A stretch of DNA of 49,744 nucleotides, taken from positions 1 through 49,744 of the forward strand of contig CAIQQH010000065.1 in NCBI GenBank assembly GCA_903873915.1, read 5' to 3'. A program made the position numbers and the translations under genes. Under the pieces are notes generated by a model that was not told the origin of the DNA, did no database searches, and worked only from the letters and a program-made list of their open reading frames with translations. The first letter of the stretch is position 1. Each line of letters starts with the position of its first letter. Below, one piece after another: positions 35,500 through 46,733 of the stretch. The stretch comes from an uncultured Flavobacteriia bacterium. GTDB lineage: Bacteria; Bacteroidota; Bacteroidia; Flavobacteriales_D; Crocinitomicaceae.

Positions 35500-36021
35500 A
35501 TGGCACTTATCCTTGAATGCAGAGGCATGCATCCGCAACACGGAGACAATTGTTGGTTCGCGCCCAATGCGACTATCGTTGGAGATGTAATCATGGGCAA
35601 CGATTGTTCGGTATGGTTTTCAGCCGTCGTTCGCGGCGATGTCAATTCCATTCGAATGGGCAACAGCGTCAATATCCAAGATGGTGCAGTGATTCATTGT
35701 ACCTATGAAAAAACAAAAGTTAACTTAGGGAATAATGTTTCGATTGGACACAATGCCTTGGTGCATGGGTGCACGGTCGAGGACAATGTGTTGATTGGCA
35801 TGGGTTCTATTGTCATGGATGACTGCTATATCGAATCCAATTGCATTGTTGCAGCGGGTGCTGTTTTGCTTGAGGGAACACGTGTGGAGTCATGGAGCAT
35901 CTATGCGGGTGTTCCTGCTAAAAAAGTGAAAACCTTATCCCCTGAACTTTTTGCCGGTGAGGTGCAGCGTATAGCCAACAATTACATAAAGTATGCAAGT
36001 TGGTTTAAAGAGGAAAAATAA
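35500..36021 (+). CDS. gamma carbonic anhydrase family protein
   Basis: A 173-residue left-handed beta-helix protein built from hexapeptide repeats. The three zinc-ligand histidines of the family are present in DGAVIHCTYE and SIGHNALVHGC (residues about 66, 85 and 90). Such YrdA/CaiE-like proteins are often annotated as carbonic anhydrase, though many lack measured activity. It follows the heptamer repeat array with almost no leader and is followed after five bases by the truncated haemoglobin gene. Confidence 0.92.
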   Translation: MALILECRGMHPQHGDNCWFAPNATIVGDVIMGNDCSVWFSAVVRGDVNSIRMGNSVNIQDGAVIHCTYEKTKVNLGNNVSIGHNALVHGCTVEDNVLIGMGSIVMDDCYIESNCIVAAGAVLLEGTRVESWSIYAGVPAKKVKTLSPELFAGEVQRIANNYIKYASWFKEEK

Positions 36022-36026
36022 GCGGA

Positions 36027-36371
36027 GTGAAAGACATTGAAACATACGAGGAGTGTCAATTTCTGATCGAACGATTCTATGAGAAACTGGTGCTGGATGA
36101 GCACATCGGACATTATTTTCGAGACTTGGACTTAAGCAAGCACATCCCCCGTGTAGCTGAATTCTGGGCTTTTATACTGATTGACCGAACGGGCTATACG
36201 GGAAATATGATGGATGCTCATGCGCGATTGCCTCTCAAGGTGGATGATTTTGACCGCTGGTTGACCTTGTTTCACGAAACAGTTCGCGAACACTTCAGCG
36301 GTGAAAAAGCAAACTTGGCGATTGAACGCTCCACACTCATCGCATGGACAATGAAATCGAAGTTGACTTAG
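36027..36371 (+). CDS. group III truncated haemoglobin
   Basis: A 114-residue globin, short as is normal for the family. Recognised stretches: ERFYEKLVLDEHIGHYF near the start, HIPRVAEFWAFILID, YTGNMMDAHARLPL with the proximal His, and FDRWLTLFHETVREHFSGEKA. It binds haem and probably handles O2, NO or peroxide. The start is GTG at 36027, five bases after the carbonic anhydrase stop; no ATG lies upstream in the frame. It ends five bases before the convergent T9SS cargo gene. Confidence 0.88.
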   Translation: MKDIETYEECQFLIERFYEKLVLDEHIGHYFRDLDLSKHIPRVAEFWAFILIDRTGYTGNMMDAHARLPLKVDDFDRWLTLFHETVREHFSGEKANLAIERSTLIAWTMKSKLT

Positions 36372-36376
36372 TTTTA

Positions 36377-39136
36377 TTATTCAAGAACTATAGAAACAAT
36401 TCCTTTTAAGTCATCCGCATCAGTGCCAATTTCGATGATGTAATAGTAGGAACCTACTGGCAATGCTTTGCCTTCGAATGTTCCATCCCATGATGAGTTG
36501 GCATAATCACCTTTTTTGGACTCATAGAGTTTTGCTCCCCAACGGTTAAATACCGTCACGGTATTGTTCGGATATACAACATCCAAATTTAAAATCACCC
36601 AGTTGTCATTTGTATTGTCCCCATCAGGTGTAAATGCCGTTGGCAAGATGATGTCGCAGACTTCAATGGTTATGTCATACGACGAAACTGGACTTGTACA
36701 GCCATTAATTTGCTCATATACATAATAGCTTGTTGTCCCAAGAGCAGTGTTTGGCATTACGTTCGCCCCTGTACCAACAAATGTGTTTAATTGAGCGTCA
36801 GAATACCATGAAAAAACGCCATTTGTTCCTGTTGCAGTTAATGGTGCAAGAACCCACGTAGAGCAATACGTTAGATCTGGACCTACACTTGGAGCTAATG
36901 GTGTTGGCGTAACGGTCACTGCAAAAGATTGCTCATCTGAACAGTTGTTTGCCGAAGCATACATGTAGATCGTTTGCGTGCTAGAAATTGTTTGACCCGT
37001 TGTAAGTTGCGAGCCTGTAGCCGAACTTCCTGTCCAAAAGGATGCATTACTTCCTAAATTCACACCTGTAATCGCTGGTAAAGTGTATGAATCACAAACA
37101 CTTGCATCAGGTATATCATTCAAAACTGGCGTTGGAGGAACTGCAAGTGTTGCAGAAGCAATGTTCGAAACACAGGCCCCTGGAGTCGATGAAAGTGTGA
37201 AGGAGTATGATCCACCAGCAACATTATTCAGTGTGTACGGCAAGGTTACATTCGAAACTGAACCACTAGCGGTGCCTGTCCACGAAAGAGTTCCTGTTCC
37301 CGTTCCATAGACGACAATAATTCCATCCGTTCCAGTGCAGGAAGCAGGATCAGTCGCTAAAAGGGAAATTGAAGGGATCGGATAAATGGTCACCGTAGTT
37401 TGAACGGTATGTGAACAGCCGTTAGCGTTCGTTGCAGTAACAGAAAAGACTTCTCCGTCTGTAGCACCTGTGATTGTTGGATTTTGAGCAGATGTATTCG
37501 AAAAAACTGCCGAACCGTTAGATGTCCAAGACCATGAAGTCGCTGCACCTCCTGTTTCATTCAGTTGAAGCGCCGCTCCGTCACAAATTGGAGATGTATT
37601 GATTGCAGCTACAGCGAAATCAGCAGGTTCAATTATCGTGAAATTGAATACTTCCTGACAGTTATTGTTGTTGTCGTTTACCGTGGCAGTATACGTTCCA
37701 GCGCATAGGGTCGTTTGGTTGGTTCCATTTCCACCGAAAATAATCCCTGCATTTTGCCATACGACAGAATACGGAGGTGTTCCACCTGTAATGTTTACGT
37801 TGGCGGTTCCATTACAAGCCCCGAAACAGCTCACATCGGCATTGTTCAAAGTTGAAATTGGTCCATTTGTCGTGGTAAGAGTAAGAGATCCCGTCACTTG
37901 GCAACCAAAGACATCCTTCACTGCGACATTGTATGTGCCAGCACTTAGATTAGAAAAGAGACCATTTGAAGAAAACGAGGTACCTCCATTGATTGAATAC
38001 GTGTAAGGAGAGCCATTTCCATTTTGACCTTGCAGTGAAATTGAACCATCACCGTTTCCACAATTTTCGTTACTCACCGCATTCAGAAAACTTAATGGAG
38101 TGATCGGCGCAACAGTGACAGTCGCAGTATCTGTGCAACCAATAGATGATGTGATGACCACTTTATAGGTACCGTCGCAAAGTCCAGTTGCTGTTGCAGT
38201 CGTCTGACCGATTGGTAAATTGGAAGCATTTAGCCATTGATAGCTGTATCCAGCGATCGAACCTGCAGCGGATGCGTTTGCTTGACCATCGCATCCGCAA
38301 ACCTCATTCTGAGTCGTTAATGCGCTAGCTACTAAAGGTTGAATTGGCGTACAGTTGTTGTTGAACTGTGCAATATAAGCCGCATTCAAAGCATTGTTTG
38401 GTGCACCGGGAGTTTGCATGTCCGCACCACATGTAAAAGCGTCCAGCGCTGTTTCTCCATCGGCACAACCTTCGGACCAGTTCAATTGATTGTAAGGATC
38501 ATTTCCATTGAAATACCAGACATCATCTTGACCACTTCCTGGAAAGTAAATGAGATTGTTTAGATTGTCTGATCCAAAACACAAGGAAAACACCTCGCAT
38601 CCAGAAAGATTTACGATTCGAGCGCAGTCACCCGCATTGGCAATTAATGTTGTATTCCAGTTCCCTCCTGCTGTCCAACCAGCTGTCGGATAAGAACATG
38701 CTACTGCACCAGGTGTTGTTAAGTTCGTTTCAAAAAGCGTCGTATTATTTACCGGTGCAACAATCCGACAGTTCCCATCACTCAAAGAAAGATCTGCTGC
38801 TGGAATGGCTGGATTTGGGTCAATATTGTTGTACAAAAGGATAATTGTACCTACAGGCACACAGGCCCATATTGCATTTTGAGAAAATCGTATGGCACCA
38901 GGAGCAACTCCTCCTGCCCCATGGTATCCGCTATTGTCATCGAAAATCCATCCGCGAATATCAATACACGGTGGTGTTGAGCTCGAACAATTATAGATAA
39001 CTGCTGTATCAACAACAACCAATTCGACATATTCCTTGTTGCCATTTGGTCCATTTGACACTTCATTTATTATCAACGTTTGAGCATGCAGTGCTGAAAA
39101 AGAAAACAGAAGAAATAATAGAGCAATTACGCGCAT
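36377..39136 (-). CDS. large surface protein with T9SS type B (gliding motility-associated) C-terminal domain
   Basis: A 919-residue exported protein. MRVIALLFLLFSFSALHA is the signal peptide. A lamin-tail-like domain (LIINEVSNGPNGNKEYVELV) comes first. Several SprB/PKD-like beta modules follow, for example GNGSPYTYSINGGTSFSSNG, NVNITGGTPPYSVVWQNAG and SQNPTITGATDGEVFSVT. The C-terminal 90 residues, from LPTAFTPDGDNTNDNW through VFNRWGAKLYES, SWDGTFEGK and GSYYYII, are the gliding motility-associated/type B sorting domain that directs export by T9SS. It is probably an adhesin or secreted surface protein. Start 39136 is chosen because the longer frame (39184) would bury the signal peptide. Confidence 0.92.
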   Translation of the reverse strand: MRVIALLFLLFSFSALHAQTLIINEVSNGPNGNKEYVELVVVDTAVIYNCSSSTPPCIDIRGWIFDDNSGYHGAGGVAPGAIRFSQNAIWACVPVGTIILLYNNIDPNPAIPAADLSLSDGNCRIVAPVNNTTLFETNLTTPGAVACSYPTAGWTAGGNWNTTLIANAGDCARIVNLSGCEVFSLCFGSDNLNNLIYFPGSGQDDVWYFNGNDPYNQLNWSEGCADGETALDAFTCGADMQTPGAPNNALNAAYIAQFNNNCTPIQPLVASALTTQNEVCGCDGQANASAAGSIAGYSYQWLNASNLPIGQTTATATGLCDGTYKVVITSSIGCTDTATVTVAPITPLSFLNAVSNENCGNGDGSISLQGQNGNGSPYTYSINGGTSFSSNGLFSNLSAGTYNVAVKDVFGCQVTGSLTLTTTNGPISTLNNADVSCFGACNGTANVNITGGTPPYSVVWQNAGIIFGGNGTNQTTLCAGTYTATVNDNNNNCQEVFNFTIIEPADFAVAAINTSPICDGAALQLNETGGAATSWSWTSNGSAVFSNTSAQNPTITGATDGEVFSVTATNANGCSHTVQTTVTIYPIPSISLLATDPASCTGTDGIIVVYGTGTGTLSWTGTASGSVSNVTLPYTLNNVAGGSYSFTLSSTPGACVSNIASATLAVPPTPVLNDIPDASVCDSYTLPAITGVNLGSNASFWTGSSATGSQLTTGQTISSTQTIYMYASANNCSDEQSFAVTVTPTPLAPSVGPDLTYCSTWVLAPLTATGTNGVFSWYSDAQLNTFVGTGANVMPNTALGTTSYYVYEQINGCTSPVSSYDITIEVCDIILPTAFTPDGDNTNDNWVILNLDVVYPNNTVTVFNRWGAKLYESKKGDYANSSWDGTFEGKALPVGSYYYIIEIGTDADDLKGIVSIVLE

Positions 39137-39226
39137 GGTGACTAAATCTAAAAATGATGCTAAATGTAAGAAAAACGGAGGCAACTTTTAAGCGTTTAGA
39201 GAATTTGATTAAAACTTCACGATTCC

Positions 39227-40051
39227 TTAAAAGTGAACGTGTTCAGAAAAAATTTCAATTCCCAAAAAGCCCTGTGCTTTGGCATTAAACACATCTGTAT
39301 TTTCTGAGGTTAAAAATTGAATTTTTCCATTTTTCAGGCAGCGATTTTCGATTTCTGGATGTGCGATTAAATACGATTCCAATTTCTCTGCGACAATAGG
39401 CCCTTGCGATATCACTTGAATTCCTTCAGGAACAATCTGTTGAATATAATCGCTAATAAGTGGGTAATGTGTGCACCCTAAAACGATAACATCAATTTTC
39501 GGATCTTGTCGAAGCAAGGCATTGACATCGTCTTGAATAAAAACCTTGCCGGCATCCGTCATGTGACTTCCATTCTCAATCAGTGGCACCCACATCGGAC
39601 ATGCCTGCTGAACAACCCGCGTATCTGGAGAAAATTTATGCAATTCAATCACATACGACTCCGAACGCACTGTGCCTTCCGTGGCTAGCACTCCCACATG
39701 TCCTGTCTTTGTCATTGCGCCAATCACTTCGGTACTCGGGCGGATAACTCCTAGAACGCGATTATGTGGCGCCAGATGCGGAAGATCGTTTTGTTGAATG
39801 GTCCGAAGTGCCTTAGCTGATGCTGTATTGCAGGCAAGAATAACAAGTGGGCATCCTCGAGAAAAAAGTTCATTCACTGCCTCGAGTGTATATTCATACA
39901 CCACATCAAACGAGCGATTCCCATAAGGCGAACGGGCATTATCGCCCAAATACAAGAAGTCGTATTGCGGCAAGCGATTGCGGATTTCTTTCAATACGGT
40001 CAAACCACCATATCCCGAATCAAATACTCCTATTGGCCCTGTTAAATTCAT
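39227..40051 (-). CDS. murI: glutamate racemase
   Basis: A 274-residue racemase making D-glutamate for peptidoglycan. The catalytic cysteines are in LACNTASAKAL (about residue 78) and VLGCTHYPLI (about 190); GVFDSGYGGLTVLKE near the start and YLGDNARSPYG near 36 are also conserved. It lies downstream of the uppS-bamA-skp cluster but beyond a strong terminator, so it likely has its own promoter; TACCTTCG upstream is only a partial match. Confidence 0.96.
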   Translation of the reverse strand: MNLTGPIGVFDSGYGGLTVLKEIRNRLPQYDFLYLGDNARSPYGNRSFDVVYEYTLEAVNELFSRGCPLVILACNTASAKALRTIQQNDLPHLAPHNRVLGVIRPSTEVIGAMTKTGHVGVLATEGTVRSESYVIELHKFSPDTRVVQQACPMWVPLIENGSHMTDAGKVFIQDDVNALLRQDPKIDVIVLGCTHYPLISDYIQQIVPEGIQVISQGPIVAEKLESYLIAHPEIENRCLKNGKIQFLTSENTDVFNAKAQGFLGIEIFSEHVHF

Positions 40052-40101
40052 TTGCTTCTAAACTCCAGCGAAGGTACGAAAGTCCAAGAGATGATAAAAA
40101 C

Positions 40102-40133
40102 AAAAACGGCGACCAATCTTGGTCGCCGTTTTT
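40102..40133 (-). terminator. terminator of the uppS-bamA-skp cluster
   Basis: AAAAACGGCGACC pairs with GGTCGCCGTTTTT with a six-base loop. It lies just after the second skp gene and before murI. Confidence 0.9.
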
Positions 40134-40149
40134 AAAAATTTAAGCTTGC

Positions 40150-40674
40150 TTATTTCTTCATTGCCGCAGCATCCAAAATCAACAATTCTGTAATCACTTC
40201 ATTAGTGATATCTGATCCACCTTCAGAATAAAGAATTACACTGAAGTCATCGATCGACAACACATAATTCAACTTCTTGCGCTCAGCGACAATTTTAACT
40301 GCTTTTTGAACTCTATCCAAGATCGGTTGATTGAGGTCTTGTCCAAAAATTTGCATTTCTTGCTGCAAAGCTTGCTCACGATCTTGGACAGCTTGTTGCT
40401 TTTTCATCAATTTATCTTTCTCAATCTTAATCATCACTTGAGGCATATTCGGACGTGCATTTTCATAAACCGCCAATGCAGATTGAAAATCCTTTTGCAT
40501 TTCTTGCAATTCTTCAACACCTTTTGTCTCGTAATCCTGAAGCATTTTCATCGCTTCTTTGCGCGAAGGCATAGTGTCCAATAATTTCTGTGTGTTCACG
40601 TGACCAACTTTTGATTGGGCAACTGCTGCACCGACACTGAACATGACAAGAAGAGCCAATACTAACTTTTTCAT
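40150..40674 (-). CDS. OmpH/Skp family periplasmic chaperone, second copy
   Basis: A 174-residue Skp-like protein. Signal peptide MKKLVLALLVMFSVGAAVA before QSKVG. The core is a long coiled coil (about 45-125) rich in Lys, Gln and Glu, between small beta segments GHVNTQKLLDTMP and LNYVLSIDDFSVILY. Skp trimers hold unfolded outer-membrane proteins on the way to BamA. It is the last gene before the terminator and is 22 bases after a paralogue. Confidence 0.92.
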   Translation of the reverse strand: MKKLVLALLVMFSVGAAVAQSKVGHVNTQKLLDTMPSRKEAMKMLQDYETKGVEELQEMQKDFQSALAVYENARPNMPQVMIKIEKDKLMKKQQAVQDREQALQQEMQIFGQDLNQPILDRVQKAVKIVAERKKLNYVLSIDDFSVILYSEGGSDITNEVITELLILDAAAMKK

Positions 40675-40696
40675 TTTTTGATTTTTAGGGTTATGT

Positions 40697-41215
40697 TTAT
40701 TTATTACCTGTGATGCCCATTTCTTTTAATACTTCATCACTGATATCGTACTTACTGTCTGCATACACAAGGTTGCTTTGATTCGCTTTGTCGAACACAA
40801 AAGAATAACTTCGTTTTGACGCTACTTTTTGCATGGCGTCATATACGCGGTCTTGAATTGGCTTAATCAACTCTTGGCGCTTTTGGAAGTAATCTCCAGT
40901 TACACCGAAGCGCAACTTTTGCATTTCCATCGCTTCCGTTTCGAGTTTTTCAATCTCTTCCTTTCGCTTGGTTTTTTCTTCAGTTGGTAAAAGCACTTCT
41001 TCACGCGCAAAATTTTCTTTTTTGGTCGTCAAAATAGCATAGCGCTCTTCAATTTCCTTCGTCCAACGATCAGCCAACTTATCCAACTTCTCTTTTGCTT
41101 CCTTGTATTCTGGAACGTTATCCAAAATATAATCAGAATCTATATATGCATATTTCTGGGCAAACGCAAAGTATGTGCCAAGTACGAATATAAAAGAAAG
41201 AAGAACACTTTTCAT
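40697..41215 (-). CDS. OmpH/Skp family periplasmic chaperone, first copy
   Basis: A 172-residue Skp-like protein. Signal peptide MKSVLLSFIFVLGTYFAFA before QKYAY. The conserved entry AYIDSDYILDNVPEYKEA is followed by coiled coil (about 40-120) and a C-terminal SYSFVFDKANQSNLVYAD strand region. Tandem Skp genes after bamA are common in Bacteroidota. A longer frame to 41269 is open, but the ATG at 41215 gives the signal peptide and lies 24 bases after a promoter-like element. Confidence 0.92.
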   Translation of the reverse strand: MKSVLLSFIFVLGTYFAFAQKYAYIDSDYILDNVPEYKEAKEKLDKLADRWTKEIEERYAILTTKKENFAREEVLLPTEEKTKRKEEIEKLETEAMEMQKLRFGVTGDYFQKRQELIKPIQDRVYDAMQKVASKRSYSFVFDKANQSNLVYADSKYDISDEVLKEMGITGNK

Positions 41216-41238
41216 CGTTAAATTTTGCTGCGAAACGC

Positions 41239-41269
41239 CGAAGATAATCATTTTATTGCGCGTTTCCAA
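41239..41269 (-). promoter_or_regulatory. possible internal promoter for the skp pair
   Basis: On the minus strand TTG (41269-41267) is 20 bases before TATCTTCG (41246-41239), one base off TAnnTTTG. It could supply extra Skp independently of bamA. Confidence 0.4.
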
Positions 41270-41272
41270 AGA

Positions 41273-43858
41273 TTAAAGTTCCCCGAGATTCATCCCAATC
41301 GTAAATGTCAGCTTAGGATAAAATCCTTTTTTATCGATGGAACCATCCGAACCATTGGCGTTCATAAAGTCTCTCGACCATGAATCCAACTTATCAAATC
41401 CAAGTCCGTAGTCAAGTCCAAGCATACCAAACATCGGAAGGAAAACACGAATCCCCACCCCTGCCGCGCGCTTTACATTGAACGGATTGAATTTCGCAAT
41501 CGATGGGAATGTATTTCCCGCTTCAGCAAAAAGCAATGCATAGAACGTAGCAGATGGATTTAATGAAATCGGGTAACGCAATTCCAAGGTATATTTCGCA
41601 ATGATTGGATCATTAGATGATGACGAAATAGAGTTATCATCATATCCTCTCAAGGCGATGATCTCACGACCACCAAGCTGATTTACACCTGTTAAACCAC
41701 TTCCTCCTAGTGCAAATCGATCAAATGGCGTGATTCCTTTTCCAGCCGTATAAGCTCCCATGAATCCAAATCCAAAGCGTGGCATCAAGACCAATTTTTT
41801 ATCCGCAGTTAGTGGCAAGAACCATTCACCCGTAAACTTAATCTTGAAATACTCCAAATACTTATAGCGTTCTTGGTTTGACAAAGCTGAATAGTCATCT
41901 ATGTTGTCGAAGTACGAATAAGGCAAGGTGCCTTTGGCCATGAATGTAAAGCTCGACCCACTTTGCGGATAAATTGGCGCACTCACAGAACTGCGCTGCA
42001 AGACATATTTCAAAGCAATGTCATTCGCATAACCATTCGGGAAGATTGGGAAACGCATGTCATCCACCACGTCATAGTACTGATAACTCAATTCGTAGTA
42101 TGCTGTAAAATAATCATCTGGCCATTTTTTGCGGCGACCAAACCCAAGGGACGTTCCCGTAATGGAAATCCCTGTATATGCTTCATTCGAGGGTAAATAC
42201 CCATTACCAAGTGCCGTATGGTTCATCGAGAAGGACAATGAATTTGGTTTTTTTCCACCTAACCACGGCTCTGTAAACGAGAAGTTATATCCTTGGTAGT
42301 AACGTCCATTGGTTTGCGCTCGAATCGACAAACGCTGACCATCTCCACCTGGGAGCGGCGACCATGAACCTTTTTTAAAGATATTGCGTGTCGAGAAGTT
42401 ATTGAATGTTAGACCAAGTGTACCGATGATCCGCCCATTTCCTGTTGGACCAGCACCACCATATCCACCTGAAAGTTCAATTTGGTCCGATGATTTTTCT
42501 TCGACCACATATTCAATATCCACTGTTCCATCTGCAGGATTCGGAATCGGATTCACCTGGAAGCCCTGCTCATTGAAGAAGCCCAACTGCGCCAATTCGC
42601 GCTGGGTACGAATGATGTCGTTTCGGTTGAATAAATCTCCCGGTTTGGTGCGGATCTCCCTGCGTATTACGTTGTCATTTGTCTTCGAGTTTCCGCGAAT
42701 GATGATCCGTCGCACGCGTGCTTCTTTTCCTTCGATGATGCGCATTTGGAAGTTGATGTGGTTGTCTTGCACGTTGGTTTCAACCGGAATAATCTGGAAG
42801 AACAAGTAGCCCCGATCCATGTACAAAGATGAAATATCACGACCATCCTCACTCATGAACAAACGTTTCTCAATAAGGGATTTATTGAAGATATCTCCGT
42901 GTTTGATCCCAAGTACCGTGTCGAGGTACGATGATCTAAACTTGGTGTTTCCTATCCAATCGATATTGCCGAAATAGTATTTTCCACCTTCGTTGATGCG
43001 GATATCGATCATCAGGTTTTTTGAATTTTTCAAATAGACTGTATCAAACTCGATGTGCGCATCGCGCAATCCCACCGCATTGAACTTTGCCAACATGGCG
43101 TCCTTGTCCTTCGTGTAGGTGCCTTCAGTAAATTTTGACCGTTTAAAGAATCTCCACAACTTCTTCTCTTTTGTATCCTTCATCGCCATCTTCAACTTCC
43201 AGTCTGGGATACTCAGATTTCCTTCGATGTTGATCTTTTTCACGCCAATTCTTTCGCCCTTGTTGATGTCAATTAAAAAGATCTCAGAATTGTTCATGAG
43301 CGTATCCACCATTCGGTTGATTTTCACAGTCACGCCATAAAAGCTCTTCTCCCGGAAGTAGCCCTTGATTTTGCTTTCCGTTTGATAAACTAAATTCTCT
43401 GTAATCGTTTTTCCTGAAAACAAGCTAATTTCTTCGCGAAGTTTGTCCGCTTCGCGCTTGATGATTCCTTTAAACTTGAAGCGCGATAATTTTGGGCGTG
43501 GTTGGATTTTTATCACCAAGAAGATTACCCCAGCAACTTCCTTGTCGGCCAAAATCTCGACATCAGAAAAAAGTCCTTCGGCCCACAAATTCTTTATGGC
43601 TTTTGAAATTTGATCGCCTGGAATGTATATTTTTTGCCCTTGACGCAATCCCGCGATAAGTTTAATGGCCTGATGGTCATAATTATCCGCACCCTCCACG
43701 CGAATGGGACCAATTTCATATTGCTGCGGGCTTCGGTAATTGACATCCGGACCACCGAGAGAAACGGGGCCATTCAGTGAATCTGGTGCAACAAGCTGTG
43801 CATTCGAAACCGAACAAATGAGCGCAAAAATAAAAACGGGTAGCAGTCGCAAAAGCAT
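41273..43858 (-). CDS. bamA: outer-membrane protein assembly factor BamA
   Basis: An 861-residue Omp85 protein that folds and inserts outer-membrane barrels. Signal peptide MLLRLLPVFIFALICSVSNA; five POTRA domains span roughly residues 40-420 (VEGADNYDHQAIKLIAGLRQ, then VRRIIIRGNSKTNDNVIRRE in the last); the 16-strand barrel follows, with the RGYDD loop motif near 770 and C-terminal LTFTIGMNLGEL. The ATG at 43858 is five bases past the uppS stop; an alternative TTG at 43867 would overlap uppS. The order uppS-bamA-skp-skp is typical of the phylum. Confidence 0.95.
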   Translation of the reverse strand: MLLRLLPVFIFALICSVSNAQLVAPDSLNGPVSLGGPDVNYRSPQQYEIGPIRVEGADNYDHQAIKLIAGLRQGQKIYIPGDQISKAIKNLWAEGLFSDVEILADKEVAGVIFLVIKIQPRPKLSRFKFKGIIKREADKLREEISLFSGKTITENLVYQTESKIKGYFREKSFYGVTVKINRMVDTLMNNSEIFLIDINKGERIGVKKINIEGNLSIPDWKLKMAMKDTKEKKLWRFFKRSKFTEGTYTKDKDAMLAKFNAVGLRDAHIEFDTVYLKNSKNLMIDIRINEGGKYYFGNIDWIGNTKFRSSYLDTVLGIKHGDIFNKSLIEKRLFMSEDGRDISSLYMDRGYLFFQIIPVETNVQDNHINFQMRIIEGKEARVRRIIIRGNSKTNDNVIRREIRTKPGDLFNRNDIIRTQRELAQLGFFNEQGFQVNPIPNPADGTVDIEYVVEEKSSDQIELSGGYGGAGPTGNGRIIGTLGLTFNNFSTRNIFKKGSWSPLPGGDGQRLSIRAQTNGRYYQGYNFSFTEPWLGGKKPNSLSFSMNHTALGNGYLPSNEAYTGISITGTSLGFGRRKKWPDDYFTAYYELSYQYYDVVDDMRFPIFPNGYANDIALKYVLQRSSVSAPIYPQSGSSFTFMAKGTLPYSYFDNIDDYSALSNQERYKYLEYFKIKFTGEWFLPLTADKKLVLMPRFGFGFMGAYTAGKGITPFDRFALGGSGLTGVNQLGGREIIALRGYDDNSISSSSNDPIIAKYTLELRYPISLNPSATFYALLFAEAGNTFPSIAKFNPFNVKRAAGVGIRVFLPMFGMLGLDYGLGFDKLDSWSRDFMNANGSDGSIDKKGFYPKLTFTIGMNLGEL

Positions 43859-43863
43859 AGGTA

Positions 43864-44604
43864 TCAAGTTAATTGTTCGGAGACCATTCCAAATCTACGT
43901 TCTCGTGATTGATAATCGAGAACAGCTTTGAACAAATCTTCGCGTTTGAAGTCTGGCCAAAGCACTTCGGTGAAATGGAACTCCGTATAGGCGATCTGCC
44001 AAAGGAGAAAATTACTTACTCTGTGTTCACCGCTCGTGCGGATCAACAATTCTGGATCAGGAATATCGTGCGTCGTTAAGTACTTGCCAATCATTACATC
44101 CGAAATTTCATCAGGAGTAATTTCCGCATCTTTCACATGCTGTGCGATACGCTTCACGGCATTTGTTATTTCCCACCGCGCACTGTAATTGAGTGCCAAC
44201 ACCAAATGAATTCCGGTATTGTCCTTTGTGCGGTTAATGGCTTCTTGAAGTTCATCAACGCAGGTCTTTGGCAAGCCTTCGATGTTTCCAATCGTCATTA
44301 AACGCACATTGCTGCGCATCAATTCTTCAATTTCACCCGATATTGAACGCACCAATAAATCCATCAAGCCATCAACCTCTTCTTTCGGACGGTTCCAATT
44401 TTCAGTGGAAAAGGCATAGAGTGTCAGAAAATCAATGTTCAGTTCTTTGGCTGCTTTGAGGGTTTCACGAACGGATTCAACACCAAAATTGTGACCGTAC
44501 AGCCGCATGTGCCCTTGTTTTTGGGCCCATCTGCCATTCCCGTCCATGATAATTGCCACATGTCGGGGGGTGCGCTGAAGGTCAATTTTAGAAAGAATTT
44601 CCAT
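43864..44604 (-). CDS. uppS: undecaprenyl diphosphate synthase
   Basis: A 246-residue cis-prenyltransferase that makes undecaprenyl diphosphate, the lipid carrier for peptidoglycan and O-antigen. Motifs: HVAIIMDGNGRWAQKQG near residue 15 (catalytic Asp), FLTLYAFSTENWNRPKEE near 75, and RTSGEHRVSNFLLWQIAYTE near 190. Normal length. It is the first gene of the bamA cluster, following a 130-base spacer after the atpC terminator. Confidence 0.96.
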   Translation of the reverse strand: MEILSKIDLQRTPRHVAIIMDGNGRWAQKQGHMRLYGHNFGVESVRETLKAAKELNIDFLTLYAFSTENWNRPKEEVDGLMDLLVRSISGEIEELMRSNVRLMTIGNIEGLPKTCVDELQEAINRTKDNTGIHLVLALNYSARWEITNAVKRIAQHVKDAEITPDEISDVMIGKYLTTHDIPDPELLIRTSGEHRVSNFLLWQIAYTEFHFTEVLWPDFKREDLFKAVLDYQSRERRFGMVSEQLT

Positions 44605-44689
44605 GCGTTTGCGGATATAGTTAACGAAAATAATGAAAGATTCGTATGTTCATTCATTTAACATCTATAGGCTTAACATACCTTAACAA

Positions 44690-44721
44690 AAAGAGGGAAA
44701 TGGTTTCCCATGTCCCTCTTT
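44690..44721 (-). terminator. terminator after atpC
   Basis: On the minus strand AAAGAGGGA pairs with TCCCTCTTT, enclosing a smaller GGGAAA/TTTCCC stem, and the U run TTTTTG follows. Confidence 0.8.
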
Positions 44722-44739
44722 CAATACAAATTTATCATT

Positions 44740-45030
44740 TTACTCTGCGAGAACGATGATGTTATCGTTGAGCATTTCCATTACGCCTCCATTAATTTCT
44801 ATATGGATCACATTTTGGTCAGTTGCGTCTTTGCGAATCCAACGCGCCATCTTTTCATCTACCTCAATTGGTGCAGGCATTTCAACCTTAACAGAACCTT
44901 TATTTAATCCTGAAATAATTGGGGCGTGTCCATTCAGTACCTGAAAAAATCCATCCAATCCAGGCAGCAACACAGCGTTTGCTTCGCCTTTAAAGATTTT
45001 CGTTTCAGGGGTGATGATTTCTAAATGCAT
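44740..45030 (-). CDS. atpC: F1F0 ATP synthase epsilon subunit
   Basis: A 96-residue epsilon subunit consisting only of the N-terminal beta-sandwich: MHLEIITPETKIFKGEANAV and LPGLDGFFQVLNGHAPIISG. The C-terminal helical hairpin found in E. coli epsilon is missing, as in many Bacteroidota. It couples rotor and catalytic head at the inner membrane. It follows atpD by 22 bases. The other ATP synthase genes are not here. Confidence 0.95.
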   Translation of the reverse strand: MHLEIITPETKIFKGEANAVLLPGLDGFFQVLNGHAPIISGLNKGSVKVEMPAPIEVDEKMARWIRKDATDQNVIHIEINGGVMEMLNDNIIVLAE

Positions 45031-45052
45031 TGTGTCTGATTCAAAGTTCTAC

Positions 45053-46654
<1,602 letters not shown>

Positions 46655-46733
46655 ATAAAAATCCGAATGATTTTTTAACACTCTAAGTGTGGTAAAACCC
46701 AATTACAAAAAATACTGATGTGGCAAGAAGATT